Below are positions 23,838 through 35,409 of a stretch of 64,000 bases of DNA, piece by piece; the stretch's first letter is position 1; each line of letters begins with the position of its first letter. The stretch covers positions 1 through 64,000 of the forward strand of contig JAECUM010033672.1 in assembly GCA_016617855.1 (NCBI GenBank), given 5' to 3'. Origin of the DNA: Megalonaias nervosa (lineage: Eukaryota; Mollusca; Bivalvia; Unionida; Unionidae). The position numbers and the translations under genes were made by a program. The notes below the pieces were generated by a model. That model had not been told where the DNA came from. It saw only the letters and a list, made by a program, of their open reading frames with translations, and searched no databases.

Positions 23838-24370
23838 CTTTCCTGTAGACGCCATTTCTTGAAGAAGTCCGTCATATCCTCAGGTCCTTGTTCAGTACCC
23901 CCTCGAGCTCAGCAAATGAGCGATTTTGGGTCCCGAGAGCAATGTCATCTGCATATATGAACTTGCGCGACCGTGTTACACAGTCATTGATATAGACATT
24001 GAACAAACTTGGCGAAAGAACAGACCCTTGTGGGAGTCCATTAGTCTGACGCCTCCACGAGCTGCAGCTCTCTCTGATGTGTACTCTGAAGTGCCTGTTG
24101 CGAAGGAACAGTTCAGTAGTTTCAACTATCCATCGCGGAAATACTCTGGAAATTTTCAACAGCAGCCCTGAAGTCCAATATGGATAAGAATTGGTCTGTG
24201 ATGACTGTGTGGGAAGTCATCTAAAACTGTTTGCCTTACTGGCTGAGAATGGTCACCAATGGAGCCGACCCAGCAGAGGTCCGGTGAGTAGTCCTTTTGC
24301 CATCTTGCAGAATGAAAGGTCCCACGTTGCTTGGAGTCGTGGGTCAGAAGGAGAATTAAACTTCTTTTTA
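22690..24370 (-). mobile_element. Non-LTR retrotransposon (LINE) reverse transcriptase, broken, with a nested SINE
   Basis: The minus-strand frame 24159-23872 carries the reverse transcriptase core: NGLPQGSVLSPSLFNVYIND followed by FIYADDIAL with the catalytic YADD box. Upstream text to about 24360 (DPRLQATWDLSFCK) and downstream text at 23490-22700 (VTPTYLGVTLDRSLTFYNHM, then the 23095-22817 frame with FNLPRHLWTTLNLYWTGQG and a CCGAL zinc-knuckle-like end) complete a Jockey/CR1-like C-terminal half. Stops, frameshifts and a 267-bp SINE inserted at 23571-23837 break it. The 5' half is missing. Confidence 0.8.
23571..23837 (+). mobile_element. tRNA-derived SINE with 12-bp target site duplication, (CAA)n tail
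   Basis: The head is tRNA-like: A-box region gagtggccgaatggtctaaa and B-box gggttcgagtctcgg, the Pol III internal promoter. The body ends in a (CAA)n tail (23805-23837). The insertion is flanked by a perfect 12-bp direct repeat, ctttcctgtaga, at 23559-23570 and 23838-23849, proof of target-primed insertion into the LINE sequence. The exact duplication indicates a fairly recent event. Confidence 0.92.
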
Positions 24371-25567
24371 ACCTAACTGTGTTTCAAACAACAACGTAAA
24401 ATATTTTTTATTTTCGGTTATGTATACTAATTGTAAGAATTGACTCATGCTTAAAATTCATGTTGCTTTCAGGGAAGTTGTTACATCGGGTATTTTCATA
24501 TGATCCCTCATTGGATGCGGTGAAAACTTTAGTTTTTATCCTTCATCCAGTCATGAACATTCGAATCTAATGTCGCAGCACGTGCCTTATTACACATTTA
24601 GAAAATGTTCTTTACGCATTACTGAAGGTCTTTTTTTTAAAGTAAAAAGTAATAAAACGCTCATGGGGATTAATCTAGTATATTAACTTAAAATGTCTTT
24701 CAAAATTGTGATGTGTCAACCGATTCAGACCAGGCCATTCGCTTCACTGAGTGCGGTTGAGTTCTCCCAAGTTAAGAAATAATGTCTCTATAATTGTACA
24801 CAATATGTTATTTTGTATTGCACAAATTAGCGAAAACATAGCTGAAAATGAATACTGTAAATTAAAATAGGTAATAATGATGCAATGTTGTAACTTAGTT
24901 GAGCTGTCATGTCATTGGGTACCAACAAATGTGCTTTGATACAAATGGGAGGCAGTAGTGTCATAACAAATGGTTTGGACCGGGTTTACTGATATAGGTG
25001 TAACTGGATGAAGCCTGGTTTGGATTGGATTTAGCGAAGATTCTGAAGGACATTTCGTGAATAAGATGTTTATTTATAATATAATGACATGATTAATAGC
25101 ATCTGACACCATTCTCGTGCCTATAAAGTCTAACCATGCATTTAACAGAATGATACGCACCGACTTAAACATCTGATATAAGGAAATAATATCTTTACTA
25201 ACTGGAACTAATCAAAACGTGTTACTTCAACGAGTGACCAAACAAGAATCAAAGTAAGGAATTTATGAACAAAGCACTTATAAACAGATATGATATATGG
25301 ATCATTCGTCATAGATGATTAATGTTAATTATTTAAATACAAACATGAAGAATGTTTCATCTATCATCAAGGGTATCAAACTATTGAATTTGTACAAAAA
25401 ATGAATAATGTTTCATCCACAAGTAGGATATTTATTATTAATTTGCACTCGTATTGTGATAATGAATTAATGCTTTCACATATAGATATTGATTTAAAAT
25501 TCTAACGTGTGTGTGTATTCGCATCCAGTTGATGTATCACGAGCTATGTCCGGTTCCACAGCTCTCG
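24371..25567. other. AT-rich, no recognisable gene
   Basis: No frame or repeat worth reporting. Confidence 0.4.
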
Positions 25568-25801
25568 TTAAATAGTCAGCGTGCCACCATGCATGGCCCG
25601 TCCCTCCCAGTCGGCTGAAGGATCCTTCGAGAGACTCCTTTCACCTGCAGACCCGTTGGTCCCGATGCTTTGGTCCCTCAGTGCGGGAAAATCCAAACCG
25701 TCTTCTGAGCCAACGTCACCATATACGGCAGCGTACGGGTTACACGAAACCGCACAGATTTCCACGACTCCCCTTCCAAAATCAGCTAACGCTATATAGA
25801 C
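25568..25801 (-). CDS. Possible terminal coding exon of a host gene
   Basis: A locally GC-rich island in AT-rich DNA keeps the minus-strand frame open from an AG (ctagtctatatag, about 25795) to a stop at 25568. Its text (LADFGRGVVEICAVSCNPYA, GLDFPALRDQSIGTNG, SKDPSADWEGRAMHGGTLTI) looks like real protein and ends in a hydrophobic tail of a kind bound by PDZ domains. No family recognised. The polypyrimidine tract is weak, and the opposite strand is also open, so this remains tentative. Confidence 0.3.
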   Translation of the reverse strand, partial: VYIALADFGRGVVEICAVSCNPYAAVYGDVGSEDGLDFPALRDQSIGTNGSAGERSLSKDPSADWEGRAMHGGTLTI

Positions 25802-26715
25802 TAGAGCCGTGTAGTACACGAGAGATGGCCAAGTACGAATGCAATGATAAACATTAAGCATACGCACACATCCGGACCATTGTACGAGATTATTATTATA
25901 ATAACCAGTTTCGTACAAGAATGTGTATACGATAATAATAATCTCACCGAATCTTAGGAAATGGAACACTACTCATCGTATAATACATGCAACGTATAAA
26001 TGAATTCAGTTCGTCTGTTTAGTTAAAATGGATAACTTGAAATAGACTATAGTGTATATAATGGGCGTTATATGACACAAGTCAGACTATTTGTCTGACT
26101 ATCTGTAAAAATTAGAACAAATACTGGAACATTCAATATATTAAACAATTCTATCACATCACACGGATAGTGAAGAAAGAATGCAATTTTATATTTCACA
26201 TATATCTAACGCTGAAGATTGCTCTCTCAATATGGACAGCTTCCTAACAAAATTCATTGAATACTCAGACGTTACACTATAAGTACCCTGTTTATGGTGA
26301 AATCCAAGGCTTAATGTAATCGGGTTTCCCACTGCAGGTACTTGCAGCAATGGGTGAATCGAACTCAATTTTAAAATAGCTAAAGACGTCAAACAATCCA
26401 CCCTAAGGTAATGCTGTACGAGGTAAAGACACCCGAGTACATGTTCGTTCAAATATAAAGCATTGAGACACAATTCCGTGATGGTAGGTCAATGCACTTC
26501 ATTACCCCATGACATTACCCTTAAATCACATGCGAGTGTGTGAAATAAGCAAGTGCAGACGAACCCCTGGTGAACCTTGCTCAGTATGCACACAAATGAT
26601 ATTACTTCGCAGTCAGGCCTGTACGCTGGTTAACGTGCCGGCAGAAGGGTTAAGATACATTAGCAAATATGTACTTGATTTTCACTGTATGAAACAAAAG
26701 TGTCTGTTTGGGCTG
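25802..26715. other. No recognisable gene
   Basis: Mixed AT-rich DNA; a 94-codon minus-strand frame (26473-26189) has no motif. Confidence 0.35.
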
Positions 26716-27200
26716 CTAATGCCTCGGTTCAGTATCTGCACAAAGTCGTAAGTTGTTCTCCATTTCTGCCATCATGCTCTCGAACTTATCCATCCAAATT
26801 ATTTTATCCTTGATAGCCAACGAGAACAGTTTACTGACTGCATTGATACTGCCTTTTGAATCAGACAGGTGTTGTTGAGCGGCTTCATTGATGATATTAC
26901 TAACCGAAGCTGGCATTGTTGCTGTCAATGGAAATGTAACTGTGTTTGGTTGTGTCTGAATCACTAATTGTCGTACTCGATCTCGAATCGATTGAACAGC
27001 TTGCAATCCCAGATTATTGAACTGATGTTATCAAAGAATCGTAAAGCAACTTGTTTAGTATTTGGTGCATCGCGCGAGGAGAGGGCTGCGAACACGTTTG
27101 GTGCGTCTGTAAACAATCTCTGGACAACATCGCCAAAGCCTTTTCTGTAATATGTCACACAAACGGGCTTACTCGAGTTGACAACACGCACTGGTATCAC
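26716..27200 (-). pseudogene. Core-like protein broken and joined to the tail of the membrane protein
   Basis: The 27200-26964 frame has YYRKGFGDVVQRLFTDAPN, the core-protein start. The 27006-26716 frame carries the core C-terminus (VSNIINEAAQQHLSDS) and runs without a stop into SKLFSLAIKDKII and DKFESMMAEMENN, which is the tail of the small membrane protein seen at 10.75, 35.05 and 55.8 kb. In the 40.5 kb element these are separate genes several kb apart, so this ORF is a deletion-made chimera. Confidence 0.55.
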
Positions 27201-27700
27201 TCATCCGCGTACACTGTCAATGTATTTAGGTCGAGATCTAATGTTCAGTTGTATTCTCAAGATCTCCCCAAGCAGGCCAAATATGTGCAGTTCACATGGG
27301 TAAAACGAAGGTTTCTCAACCGGGGATACTTGAATGGAAGACACATGGGATTCTCAGTAGGGGCCAACCCAAACAATATATAAGCGTGTGACACCTGCGT
27401 TGTCGAGGCTGAAACTTCAAACTACCACTTATAGCTCACAGGTCAGATTAACTTGAACCGTTGAGATAAATCTGGCAATCTCTGGCACAAAATCATGACT
27501 GATACCGTCGGGTTCTGCACGCAGAATTAGTTGTTCCGTGGGACTTATATTAATACCATCAGGCCAACACGAGGACAGTTCTTAACGATGACGATATCAA
27601 CCATTTACGTTGGAGATTCGATCGAGATGACAGAGCTGAGCGTAGGGTCTGTTCAATTATGAAAAGTTTTAGAATTGCGCTTCGTCACCAATGTGGTCCT
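27201..27700 (-). pseudogene. Second copy of the gene upstream of the core gene
   Basis: Counterpart of 17.34-17.74 kb in the same relative place; for example cacgttggagat-like text at 27600-27625 matches tacattggagatattt at 17707. Every frame is broken. Function unknown. Confidence 0.35.
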
Positions 27701-27886
27701 TAGTCGGGTCTCATTAGCAATTGATTCAATTTCGTATGCTCCCGTGGGAAGTCCAAGAACGAATTATTCCCTGGAATCCCACAAAGGGCTGAGATATAAT
27801 ATTAGGTCAAATGCGATAAACACGCTAGGATACTAGTGTGATCTCGTATGCGTGACCTTCCCCCGCGGTAATTGTCGCAGAAAATG

Positions 27887-29640
27887 TCACACACATTTCT
27901 GCTTTGGTTGATAATATCGAAATCGTCCGTTTAACGCTCCGGGTTGTATTTGCAACGACACACTGCATTGCTGCATTGATTTCTCGAAAGATCGTTTCAG
28001 ATCAATGGCGATATGCATATCATCCATGTCTTCAATAAATGCACGCATCAACGTGCGAAACGTTCCTGGGTCAAAGATGCTGCTGTTGAGCAACTGATGG
28101 CAAACTGATGCGTCCTCATTAATGACTTCTGGTGGGTTGTTGCCTGCATGAACCGACACCATGAGAATATCAAACCGATCCTCAAGGTTGTGAGTGTCAC
28201 ACAGTAAACCAAGGAGTTCTCAGTCCTTTGGATCTTTCGTCATAACAATGAGGTATGTGGCAACTTTCCAGTTCCTTCGAACTCTTTTAGTTCTTTGTGA
28301 TATGTTTTTCCCAGTGGAAGTGTAAGTGCAGGTGGTCCGGTCACTGTTGGTGATACATGTTTTTGCTTGTTCATAGTTGCACGTTGTTCTAGTGGGGGTG
28401 ATACCGATTTCTTTTGGACTTTCGATGCTACTCGTCTTTGCTTTTCTTGGGTGTTGGGTGTTACACATCCTTGTGGTTCCAATGGTGAAGCAGAAAGTCT
28501 TTGTTGTTGTTATTCCTGTGTGTGTTCAGAAAGTCTTTGTTGTTGTTGCTCATATGCACGTCTTTGTTCCACTGGTAGCCTTGTCGATTCTTATTGTTCT
28601 CATAGCAATTAGGCAAATTCTTGTTTCTGTTGCACATAAGCACGTTTTTGTTTCTGTGTACGCGATACATGTCTTTGTTTCTCTTGGGGTCCTGCACGTC
28701 TTTGCCCTATTCTTGATGTTGCGGCAATTCGTTCCCTCGTGTGTGTAGGTGGTTTTCTCAGATAGGTTTTGCCCCTGAAGGTACAGGCAAATTTTCACAT
28801 CAGGGTGCAGAGATATTTTGGATGATACATGTCTTTATTACTTTTCTTCCAGTGTATGTGCAGGTGGTGTTTTACCGTTGAGATACATGTGGTTCTTCCT
28901 GTGTTTCCTTCTCCACAGTTGTGGAAAATTTGTAGGAGGGTCCAGGTTCACAATACGACTGAAGTTCGTTTGATGATCCGGGTTTGTGTAATATTCTGGT
29001 AGTGATAGACGAGCGCGATGTCGTTTTTTGAGTCATTCATTATCTACTTCTTTCATAAATTCTGCAAACTTTGCGTTGCCTTTGTCAACGTCAGCTTCTT
29101 TATTTATTCTATTATAACGATCAAACATGGAGCAGTGGCTTGTTTGAACACGCATATTTCCCTGTGCATAAACTTGGTCCATACATCTTTTATATATGAA
29201 GGTGTTTTTTTTTTTCTCCACGTACAATTTCCATTCTGGGGGTGCTTTAATAGCGGAAATTACAGAATTTTCCAAGAACCATTGACGGCCGGTTTCATTA
29301 AAATGTTGCCCTCGGTGTTTTTAGCATTGACTGGTACACGTTTATTGGTGGTGTCGGAAGATTCACAAGTGCCGCTTGGAAGTCTTCGTCAAGCTCTTGG
29401 GTGCCTCTTCGGAATCTCTCCATTTGCGCCGGCAAGTTCAATTGATCGGAATTTCCTAAAACTCGGACCCGGGTTTCCTTCTGTTCCTGCCATCTCTCGC
29501 AAATTTCTTTACCTCGTTTGCGGTTTCCGCCATGTTGACTATGATCTCTTTTGTTGGTTTGATCAGCCGTGCAAACGGTGTGATTTAGCCCTCTGTTGCG
29601 ACTGTTTCAAATATTTGATACATTTGTGGGCGTCTACATA
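27887..29640 (-). pseudogene. Gln-rich structural protein relic
   Basis: Minus-strand fragments: about 29275-29033 (VISAIKAPPEWKLYVEKKKN), a low-complexity region at about 28700-28480 rich in CAA/AAC codons that reads as Gln-rich in one frame, 28482-28240 (KQRRVASKVQKKSVSPPLEQ) and 28162-27887, where NNPPEVINEDASVCHQLLNS parallels NNSLEIINEAAAIFQRLLTG of the 40.6-41.7 kb gene. The shared C-terminal helix pattern and Gln-rich middle identify it as the same family. It is a virion or scaffold-type protein by position only. Numerous breaks. Confidence 0.45.
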
Positions 29641-29699
29641 ACCACGGTGAAGTCACAGGTGTACACAAGCAGCTTTGCGGCGTCCGTCAGTATACTCTG

Positions 29700-30420
29700 C
29701 TATGCCGTCGCTGGCGGTTTTCTTTGTATATAAATTGCCACGTCCAGACCCGCACGATATTTTCTGGACCATATGGTCAAGTTAGTAGTGACGAAACTAT
29801 ACGGGTCCTGAGTGACCTCCGAAAACATAATCCGAAACTCATCCCAACACGATTTAATTATCAACATGTTGCAGTTGTCTCGGATCACTTGAGGCAAGTG
29901 TACGTATCGTTGGGTTGCAGAGATCACATAGGTGTTTTTTGTATCGACTTCGGGAAAATATTCTCGCTGGTTTTTCTTGGTGTTCAAATATCGTCGTACA
30001 CGACAAGATATATCTCATTTGGATGAAAGGAAGTCAGTAGTGGACGATTTGCTTCTTGGCGACGACTGAAGCGCCCCCGTAAAATCCCTGAGTACACAAT
30101 TACATGATTGATCGTCTGTCGACGGGGCAATCAAGTTCAGCGATCCCTTATTAGCGATCTCAGACTTAGACTCAACAACAGTTGGGCTTTGCAGATCAGG
30201 CCGGGACGATAATTAACACGCGAACAGTGTTTGGAAAAATGTCACCGTACATGGATGTTATTGGCTTTGCCTTCGCAGTGAAGTCAATAACTGTAAAAGC
30301 GGAGCTTTTCTTCTTTCGTGATGCTGTGTTAAATATCAGTTGTTGCATAACACAATAATGCCTTAAATATCGTGTGCAAATACCGTATGAAAACTCGTAC
30401 CGCAAATCCAGCACGAGTTC
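29700..30420 (-). pseudogene. FtsK/A32-like packaging ATPase, broken
   Basis: The upstream frame (30414-30196) ends in NTVRVLIIV just before a degraded P-loop; the expected G-S-G-K-T is damaged and frame-shifted at about 30200-30150. The downstream frame (29987-29700) has TYVISATQRYVHLPQVIRDN and CNMLIIKSCWDEFRIMFSEV, the sensor region typical of viral packaging ATPases of this superfamily. The active copy would pump DNA into capsids. Homologous fragments are at 35.45-35.95 and 51.54-52.15 kb. Confidence 0.6.
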
Positions 30421-30539
30421 AAATACGTAATGATCAAGTTGGGATTACTGAAATTTGTGGTCCGTGTGAGCAAAGAAGCTCATCTTTGTGACAACCTCCG
30501 GTTCCAGACCTCCCAGATCTACTGGTTAACTCAAACGCA

Positions 30540-30840
30540 AGTTTAGAAAAGTCGGCGGTGATGTCGCTGCTGCGTTAACAAAGCTACCGGAAACACCATG
30601 GTGCAAATACCCCAAGGTAAATACATTCCTAGACACAATTATTGTGGACGTGGAACACGAGTGGATATACGTTTGATTCTAACAACTAACCAATACCAGT
30701 TTGTTACAGTTAGGAATGATATAATTTCCTTATGTCAGTTGTTTTTACTCGGTGTGCATAATTCTGTTAAATCCGCTGTTGGAGTTTATGCGTACGACTT
30801 TGGTATCAGATTCATTTATCGTTCAATTACATTGTAAATA
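30540..30840 (+). pseudogene. Phospholipase A2-like (parvovirus VP1-type) domain protein, fragment
   Basis: Divergent from the ATPase relic. The text VGGDVAAALTKLPETPW (about 30552-30602) leads into GKYIPRHNYCGRGTRVDIRL. The latter is the calcium-loop region of PLA2-like domains, normally Y-x-GPGT-x-L; here the loop proline is changed (GRGT). The histidine-aspartate part is not recognisable beyond about 30680. Compare 36.1 and 51.1-51.38 kb. Confidence 0.5.
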
Positions 30841-31199
30841 AAAATCTCATTCAGGAATTTATTTCAGTCTATGTACTAAAATCTAATCCCAACCCAGCTT
30901 CGTCCTGTTACATAAACTAGCCACTGAGCGGACTTTGTCCGCTACATGCTGTAGTCCTCGCGGTTATTGGAAACGTGAAACTATTGTTAGCTATGTCTAC
31001 AAAGGTCACCACGGGTTGCATGAGCACGGCTATCAAACAAGCGTTGTGGCCAATTTATCTACCCTCACCAAAAAAGATTTTCGACGGATGTTTTGATTTG
31101 AAACTGCCCAATTAAGTTCACCAGGTTGTGATCTTTTTACGCCCTTAGGATCGTGTATGTGGGCGAATTTACAGGTATGCGTTAATCATTGTAGGTGTT

Positions 31200-31511
31200 A
31201 CCATTAGATACAAGGAAGCAGAACCGTTGACATATAAAGATTCAGCAAGTGTCGCAGATCCGCTTAAAAGTATCTACGTACGCGGTAAGCTAACATCTCC
31301 ATTGCTGTTACCTGTAGACCTGGGAAAAATATATCTTGGAACCATTGCTGCGTTGTTAATAAAACATATGGTACGGGTCCGTGTTGGACATATTAACATA
31401 TGTCGCGATGAAACCATTGTGGAACATTTTAACAGTACACCTGTATTATTCAGATATCAGTATGCGCAAGAATTGTTAATGCATCGGAAAGAACGATCTC
31501 GAAAGTGGTAA
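31200..31511 (+). pseudogene. rve-type integrase C-terminal fragment
   Basis: The 94-residue frame 31227-31511 contains KDSASVADPLKSIYVRG, then CRDETIVEHFNSTPVLFRYQ and YAQELLMHRKERSRKW. This corresponds to the IVERFNR-LA and QYAQE segment of the integrases at 50459-50785, 36.8 and 57.0 kb. It is frame-broken on both sides. Confidence 0.55.
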
Positions 31512-31889
31512 CACGGTTTTGAGCAATCATAACAGATATGAATAATGAAATCATATTCGCGATTGGGTTGAAACCTACTAAGGCGATTCGATAGAAGACT
31601 TTCACCGTTAAGTAAGTTTTACAACTACCTGGGTTAGACTCATTCGGAACATTTTCTTTCAATATCTGTCTGCACCTGGAGAATTAGAATGGGGAAGGGG
31701 GGGGGGGGGGCAACTTCATGCTACATACTCGGTTGGTCCATCGATTATTTTACAATCTCAGACCGAATTGTTTTTTCTGATACAGTCAAGACTCTACCAT
31801 ATAGAGCCATAGGCGAGTAGACGTCTTCCAAGCAGAACACTTGTGCGAGAAGAACTTCAAGTCATACAAAACTACCAGCAAAGTTTATT
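31512..31889. other. Element gap with a G-run
   Basis: Begins with a segment similar to 36930-36970 in the duplicated element. A run of about 13 G lies at 31697-31709. No gene. Confidence 0.4.
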
Positions 31890-33010
31890 TTAATTCCCTT
31901 TGTGCCCCAGTCGTAAGTTTATTCGTAATCGGATGGTGTCCGTATACGCAAGTGACGATCCGTCGGCGAATATCCATCGCCATGTGTCAAATTGTGACAC
32001 ACTCATTTGGAACATTGCTATACGCCCATACGATGTTTCTTTGACACGACCAGATTTACAGTGTGTAGCGCTCTCAAACATTCCACATACATATCATGTT
32101 TGAGATCCTTCTCTTCAATAACACGGGCAACTCCTTTATCCATTTTGATGTTTTTACCTCTCTTCAGTCCGACCACGATCAAGTCCCACAAACTCTTCAA
32201 TTAATTTTCCCGCATATACTTCGCTAAATTTTCTACAGCGTTTTTGTGAGTGTTTCTAAACAGTGAACGATCTTGATGATAATCGCTTATGTTAAATTCA
32301 TTAAAAAGTATGTCCGATGACATATACACACAGACATCGTAGATGTGAATTGGTGTCCGTGTAGTGCATCTTGATACGATCCTTGTAAAAGGATTTTATC
32401 TTGTTATAGTAGACTCGTCCATCAAGAGCTTCGACAAGTCCAACACAGATGAGCAACATAGATAGGATTACTCAACTTTAGCTTAGCTTTATTGCTCTGA
32501 ACGGCTATGAGTCCAGTGCGTTGTAAACAATATTTTTTACCCGGCCGCAACAACAGAGGCTCACCATTAAATAGATTTTAGATTTGTTCAATGTGATATT
32601 TATGCCAAATCATTGCACGTGATCATTACAAAGTGTTTTAACTAATTGTAAGTGGCCGCCGCTAATGCAATGCCATCCGATTACGTAAAATGGATAGCAC
32701 TACTTGTATAATGACTCGAGTGTTTCTGTACTTTTGCACGTGAATCTATTTTTGTCAGAGCTCCTAACGTTGTTTCTCCCGCTCAGACTCTTTATCTTGA
32801 AAATATTTCGCATTCTTACGAAAACGTGGTTCTGATGTTTCCATATGTTATAATGCTGAAGGTACCTAATTAATTTATCATTAGTAATGTTCGCTACTCC
32901 AACTATACTCAGTAACTTGTTCAGTGCCATCACTGGAGAATATAAAATTGTTTCATTTATCAAAGCTGGGTATTCTAGCCAACGTCAGCGACTTCATTTT
33001 CTTGCACAAT
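31890..33010 (-). pseudogene. Family B DNA polymerase relic, C-terminal half
   Basis: The 32200-32018 frame, with KRGKNIKMDKGVARVIEEKD and LKHDMYVECL, is the C-terminal end of DNA_pol_B_2 type polymerases. Further upstream at 32363-32346 is YTDTNS, motif C with the second Asp replaced by Asn (codon 32351-32349). Text around 33010-32990 (cttgcacaata) matches the N-terminal side of the duplicated polymerase at 39.75 kb, so most of the gene is deleted. Confidence 0.5.
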
Positions 33011-33239
33011 ACAATTTAATGACTTTTTACGTTTTTTCTCACTGCTCATAAATCTACATCGTTGTTGTTCAAGAATTATTCATAAGTCGTTTAATTGGTG
33101 AAGAATCTTCGGGTATATATTTTGATTAATCATGTAATATTTTTGAGCCTCTTTGATAATCGATATGATGCATTGAAGCGAAATAGAGATTTAATCATTT
33201 CTATAACGTTACACACACTCCATTGTTTCAGTAATCTAA

Positions 33240-33300
33240 TTCCAGTATTGGATATGCTCATAAATTCTTTCAAAATACTCTAAATATCAATCTGTAAACA
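33240..33300. repeat. Shared element right-end segment
   Basis: tatgctcataaattctttcaa (first 20 bases) is the counterpart of the segments at about 19350 and 60045 at the right side of related elements. Confidence 0.45.
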
Positions 33301-33418
33301 TTTCGCCATTTATATAATATACTCTGCGATAATTCTCAAATACAATGTATTCTCATACTATCTCTACAAAACATATTGTACCCGCAACATTCTCATACAA
33401 AGAAAACATTCTCCGTGA

Positions 33419-33419
33419 A

Positions 33420-33455
<36 letters not shown>
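33419..33455. repeat. (AAT)n microsatellite
   Basis: About 12 ATA/AAT units. Confidence 0.9.
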
Positions 33456-34228
33456 TCTTCATACACAAAGAAAACGTTGTCCATGAGATATATCCTTCTA
33501 GCTATATATCTTCACACATACAAAGCAATCTTTGCATAATATAATTTATGCAGTATAGGTTCGATCAATAACCGCAGAAGTATGCAGCTACAGCATTGCA
33601 TTGGCCTGACTCTGGAGTAACTTGTCCGTGTGATTTAAGGGTAAAATCATTGGGTATCGAAGGGCGTAAACCTATCTTATGATATTAAGGAAGCACTGAA
33701 AGGTGGGAAGATCACTGAGTGCGAGAGTAATGCAGAGTATTTGCGCAGCGCCTGCGTAGAGGAGAAGAAACTTATACCTGTGGAGGGCTAGGGGTAGGAG
33801 TACAGGCGAGACACGCCTTGTTGTGAGGGCTGCGGAAGTGCAACCGTGCAAGCGGTGTTCGCAGGAAAAGGAAAAATGGTCAGCACTGTAGGTTTTCTAC
33901 CCCTGGCCGCTATTAAATGGTAGAGATTTATTACTATTTACAGACAGGTTTCCCACTTACAGCTACAAATGCCAATAAAACGAAAGCAATATGCAGAGTA
34001 CGAAGCACTGGCGGTGGGTGGAGTGGGAACCTCCTTGCCCAGGAGCAACGATTATACAGACAGCGGCAGGCTTATGCAGAGATTGCAAAATTTAAGGCGA
34101 TGGAGCAGGAACAGAGGCGAAGGTGATATCCCAACCGCAATTAGCTTTAATGAAAAAATAAAAGAAACTTGTAGTCTAAGTACCAAAGAGCCGAAACCGA
34201 CCGAAGAATCATATGATCATGACGAGGT
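33456..34228. other. Gap before the duplicated element
   Basis: A plus-strand frame of 95 codons (33969-34256) runs into the duplicated block and has a basic, Arg/Gln-rich text. No family recognised; the 33700-33900 part is more GC-rich than its surroundings. Confidence 0.3.
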
Positions 34229-34745
34229 CATCCGACCCCTTCCGTTTAAGCATTAGGCATTATATTATTGTAAACGAACGAGCTACTTACATCAGAAATT
34301 GAATAGCTGACAGCGTGCAAAAACTACTCATCTCGAAAACTGACGAGAGTGACAACGAAAGTGCTCCACTGAGCACGGAAATTGTACGTTTAACAAAATA
34401 CATTGACAACACAATTACACAATAAATTTTATTTAACTCAAATTACAATGAAAACAATTAATTAAGCTGACTTTAGCAAAACATCACAACAAACGAAGTA
34501 AGTGGTCAAGTGTGTGGAACTACTTTCTAAAACTTCTGCCATATAATAACATACAAAATTAAGTAGTGAATCGCCAGCTGGTGACAATTACTTAGCGGGC
34601 AATACCTACAAATGTAGTCCCAGTCTATTTTATAACATTATTTCCTCTCCCACTTTGGTTGTGATATTCGAGTTAAATTTAGTCATATTTTACATTGATT
34701 TAAAAGAAATAGTTTATTCTTAATAATATTAATATTCTAATGTGG

Positions 34746-35311
34746 CTATCTCTGTGTATATATTTTGACTTTACTGCACACAGGCATCGTTGCAGGTCTG
34801 GAAGTTACGTCGGTGACACACTGTAATAGTCTCATAACAGGGTTTGGTTTTTTTCCGTTTTTGTTCCTGATTATCATCACAGCCGCTATCCCACATGACT
34901 CGGCAAGAAATCTATATACTATGTGTACCCAATGCATGATTAGCATTAACAATCCATAAAGTGAAGGTTGTATTTACTCGACTTTATTGTCTGTAAATCC
35001 GCAACCGCACGGTATCTTATTTGTGCTCGGAGTTGTCGGTGATATTTTTTTTTATTTCCGCCAACATAGTCTCAAATTCGGACGCGCTAATTATTTTATC
35101 GTCGATAAAAATCGAATACAGTTTACTGATAGTGCTGAGACTGCTTTGTGCCGCTACAAGCAGCTCTGAATATACACGTATTCGTGAATGTAATCGCATC
35201 GAAATTAATTTGCTAGCACCACCAGCGACAGCGATTACTATTGATATAACCACGATAATAATTCAGATTGGTGCACCTCCGATGATTGGTGCCAGTGTCT
35301 GCTGGAAATAA
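34746..35311 (-). pseudogene. Small membrane protein, copy A
   Basis: The 35253-35017 frame has GGASKLISMRLHSRIRVYSE, SSLSTISKLYSIF and ISASEFETMLAEIKKN, the conserved tail of the family seen at 10.8 kb. The hydrophobic N-terminal part (about 35310-35250) is partly broken, and downstream frames to 34746 are out of phase. Confidence 0.5.
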
Positions 35312-35409
35312 AAAACGAGTTATTTGGGGGCAGACCGCCAACTAGTTGTGATCGGTTTTTAGGCCGACCATTATAAATTCGCAGCGACGCTAGTGCAATC
35401 TCGAGAGTG

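Noticed and set aside
28377..28748. Plus-strand hydrophobic frame of 123 codons
   Set aside because: Hydrophobic text is the antisense of the Gln/Asn/Lys-rich low-complexity segment.
29018..29641. Plus-strand frame of 207 codons
   Set aside because: Antisense to the Q-rich gene relic and rich in Phe/Cys from its opposite-strand Lys/Glu codons; no motif of its own.
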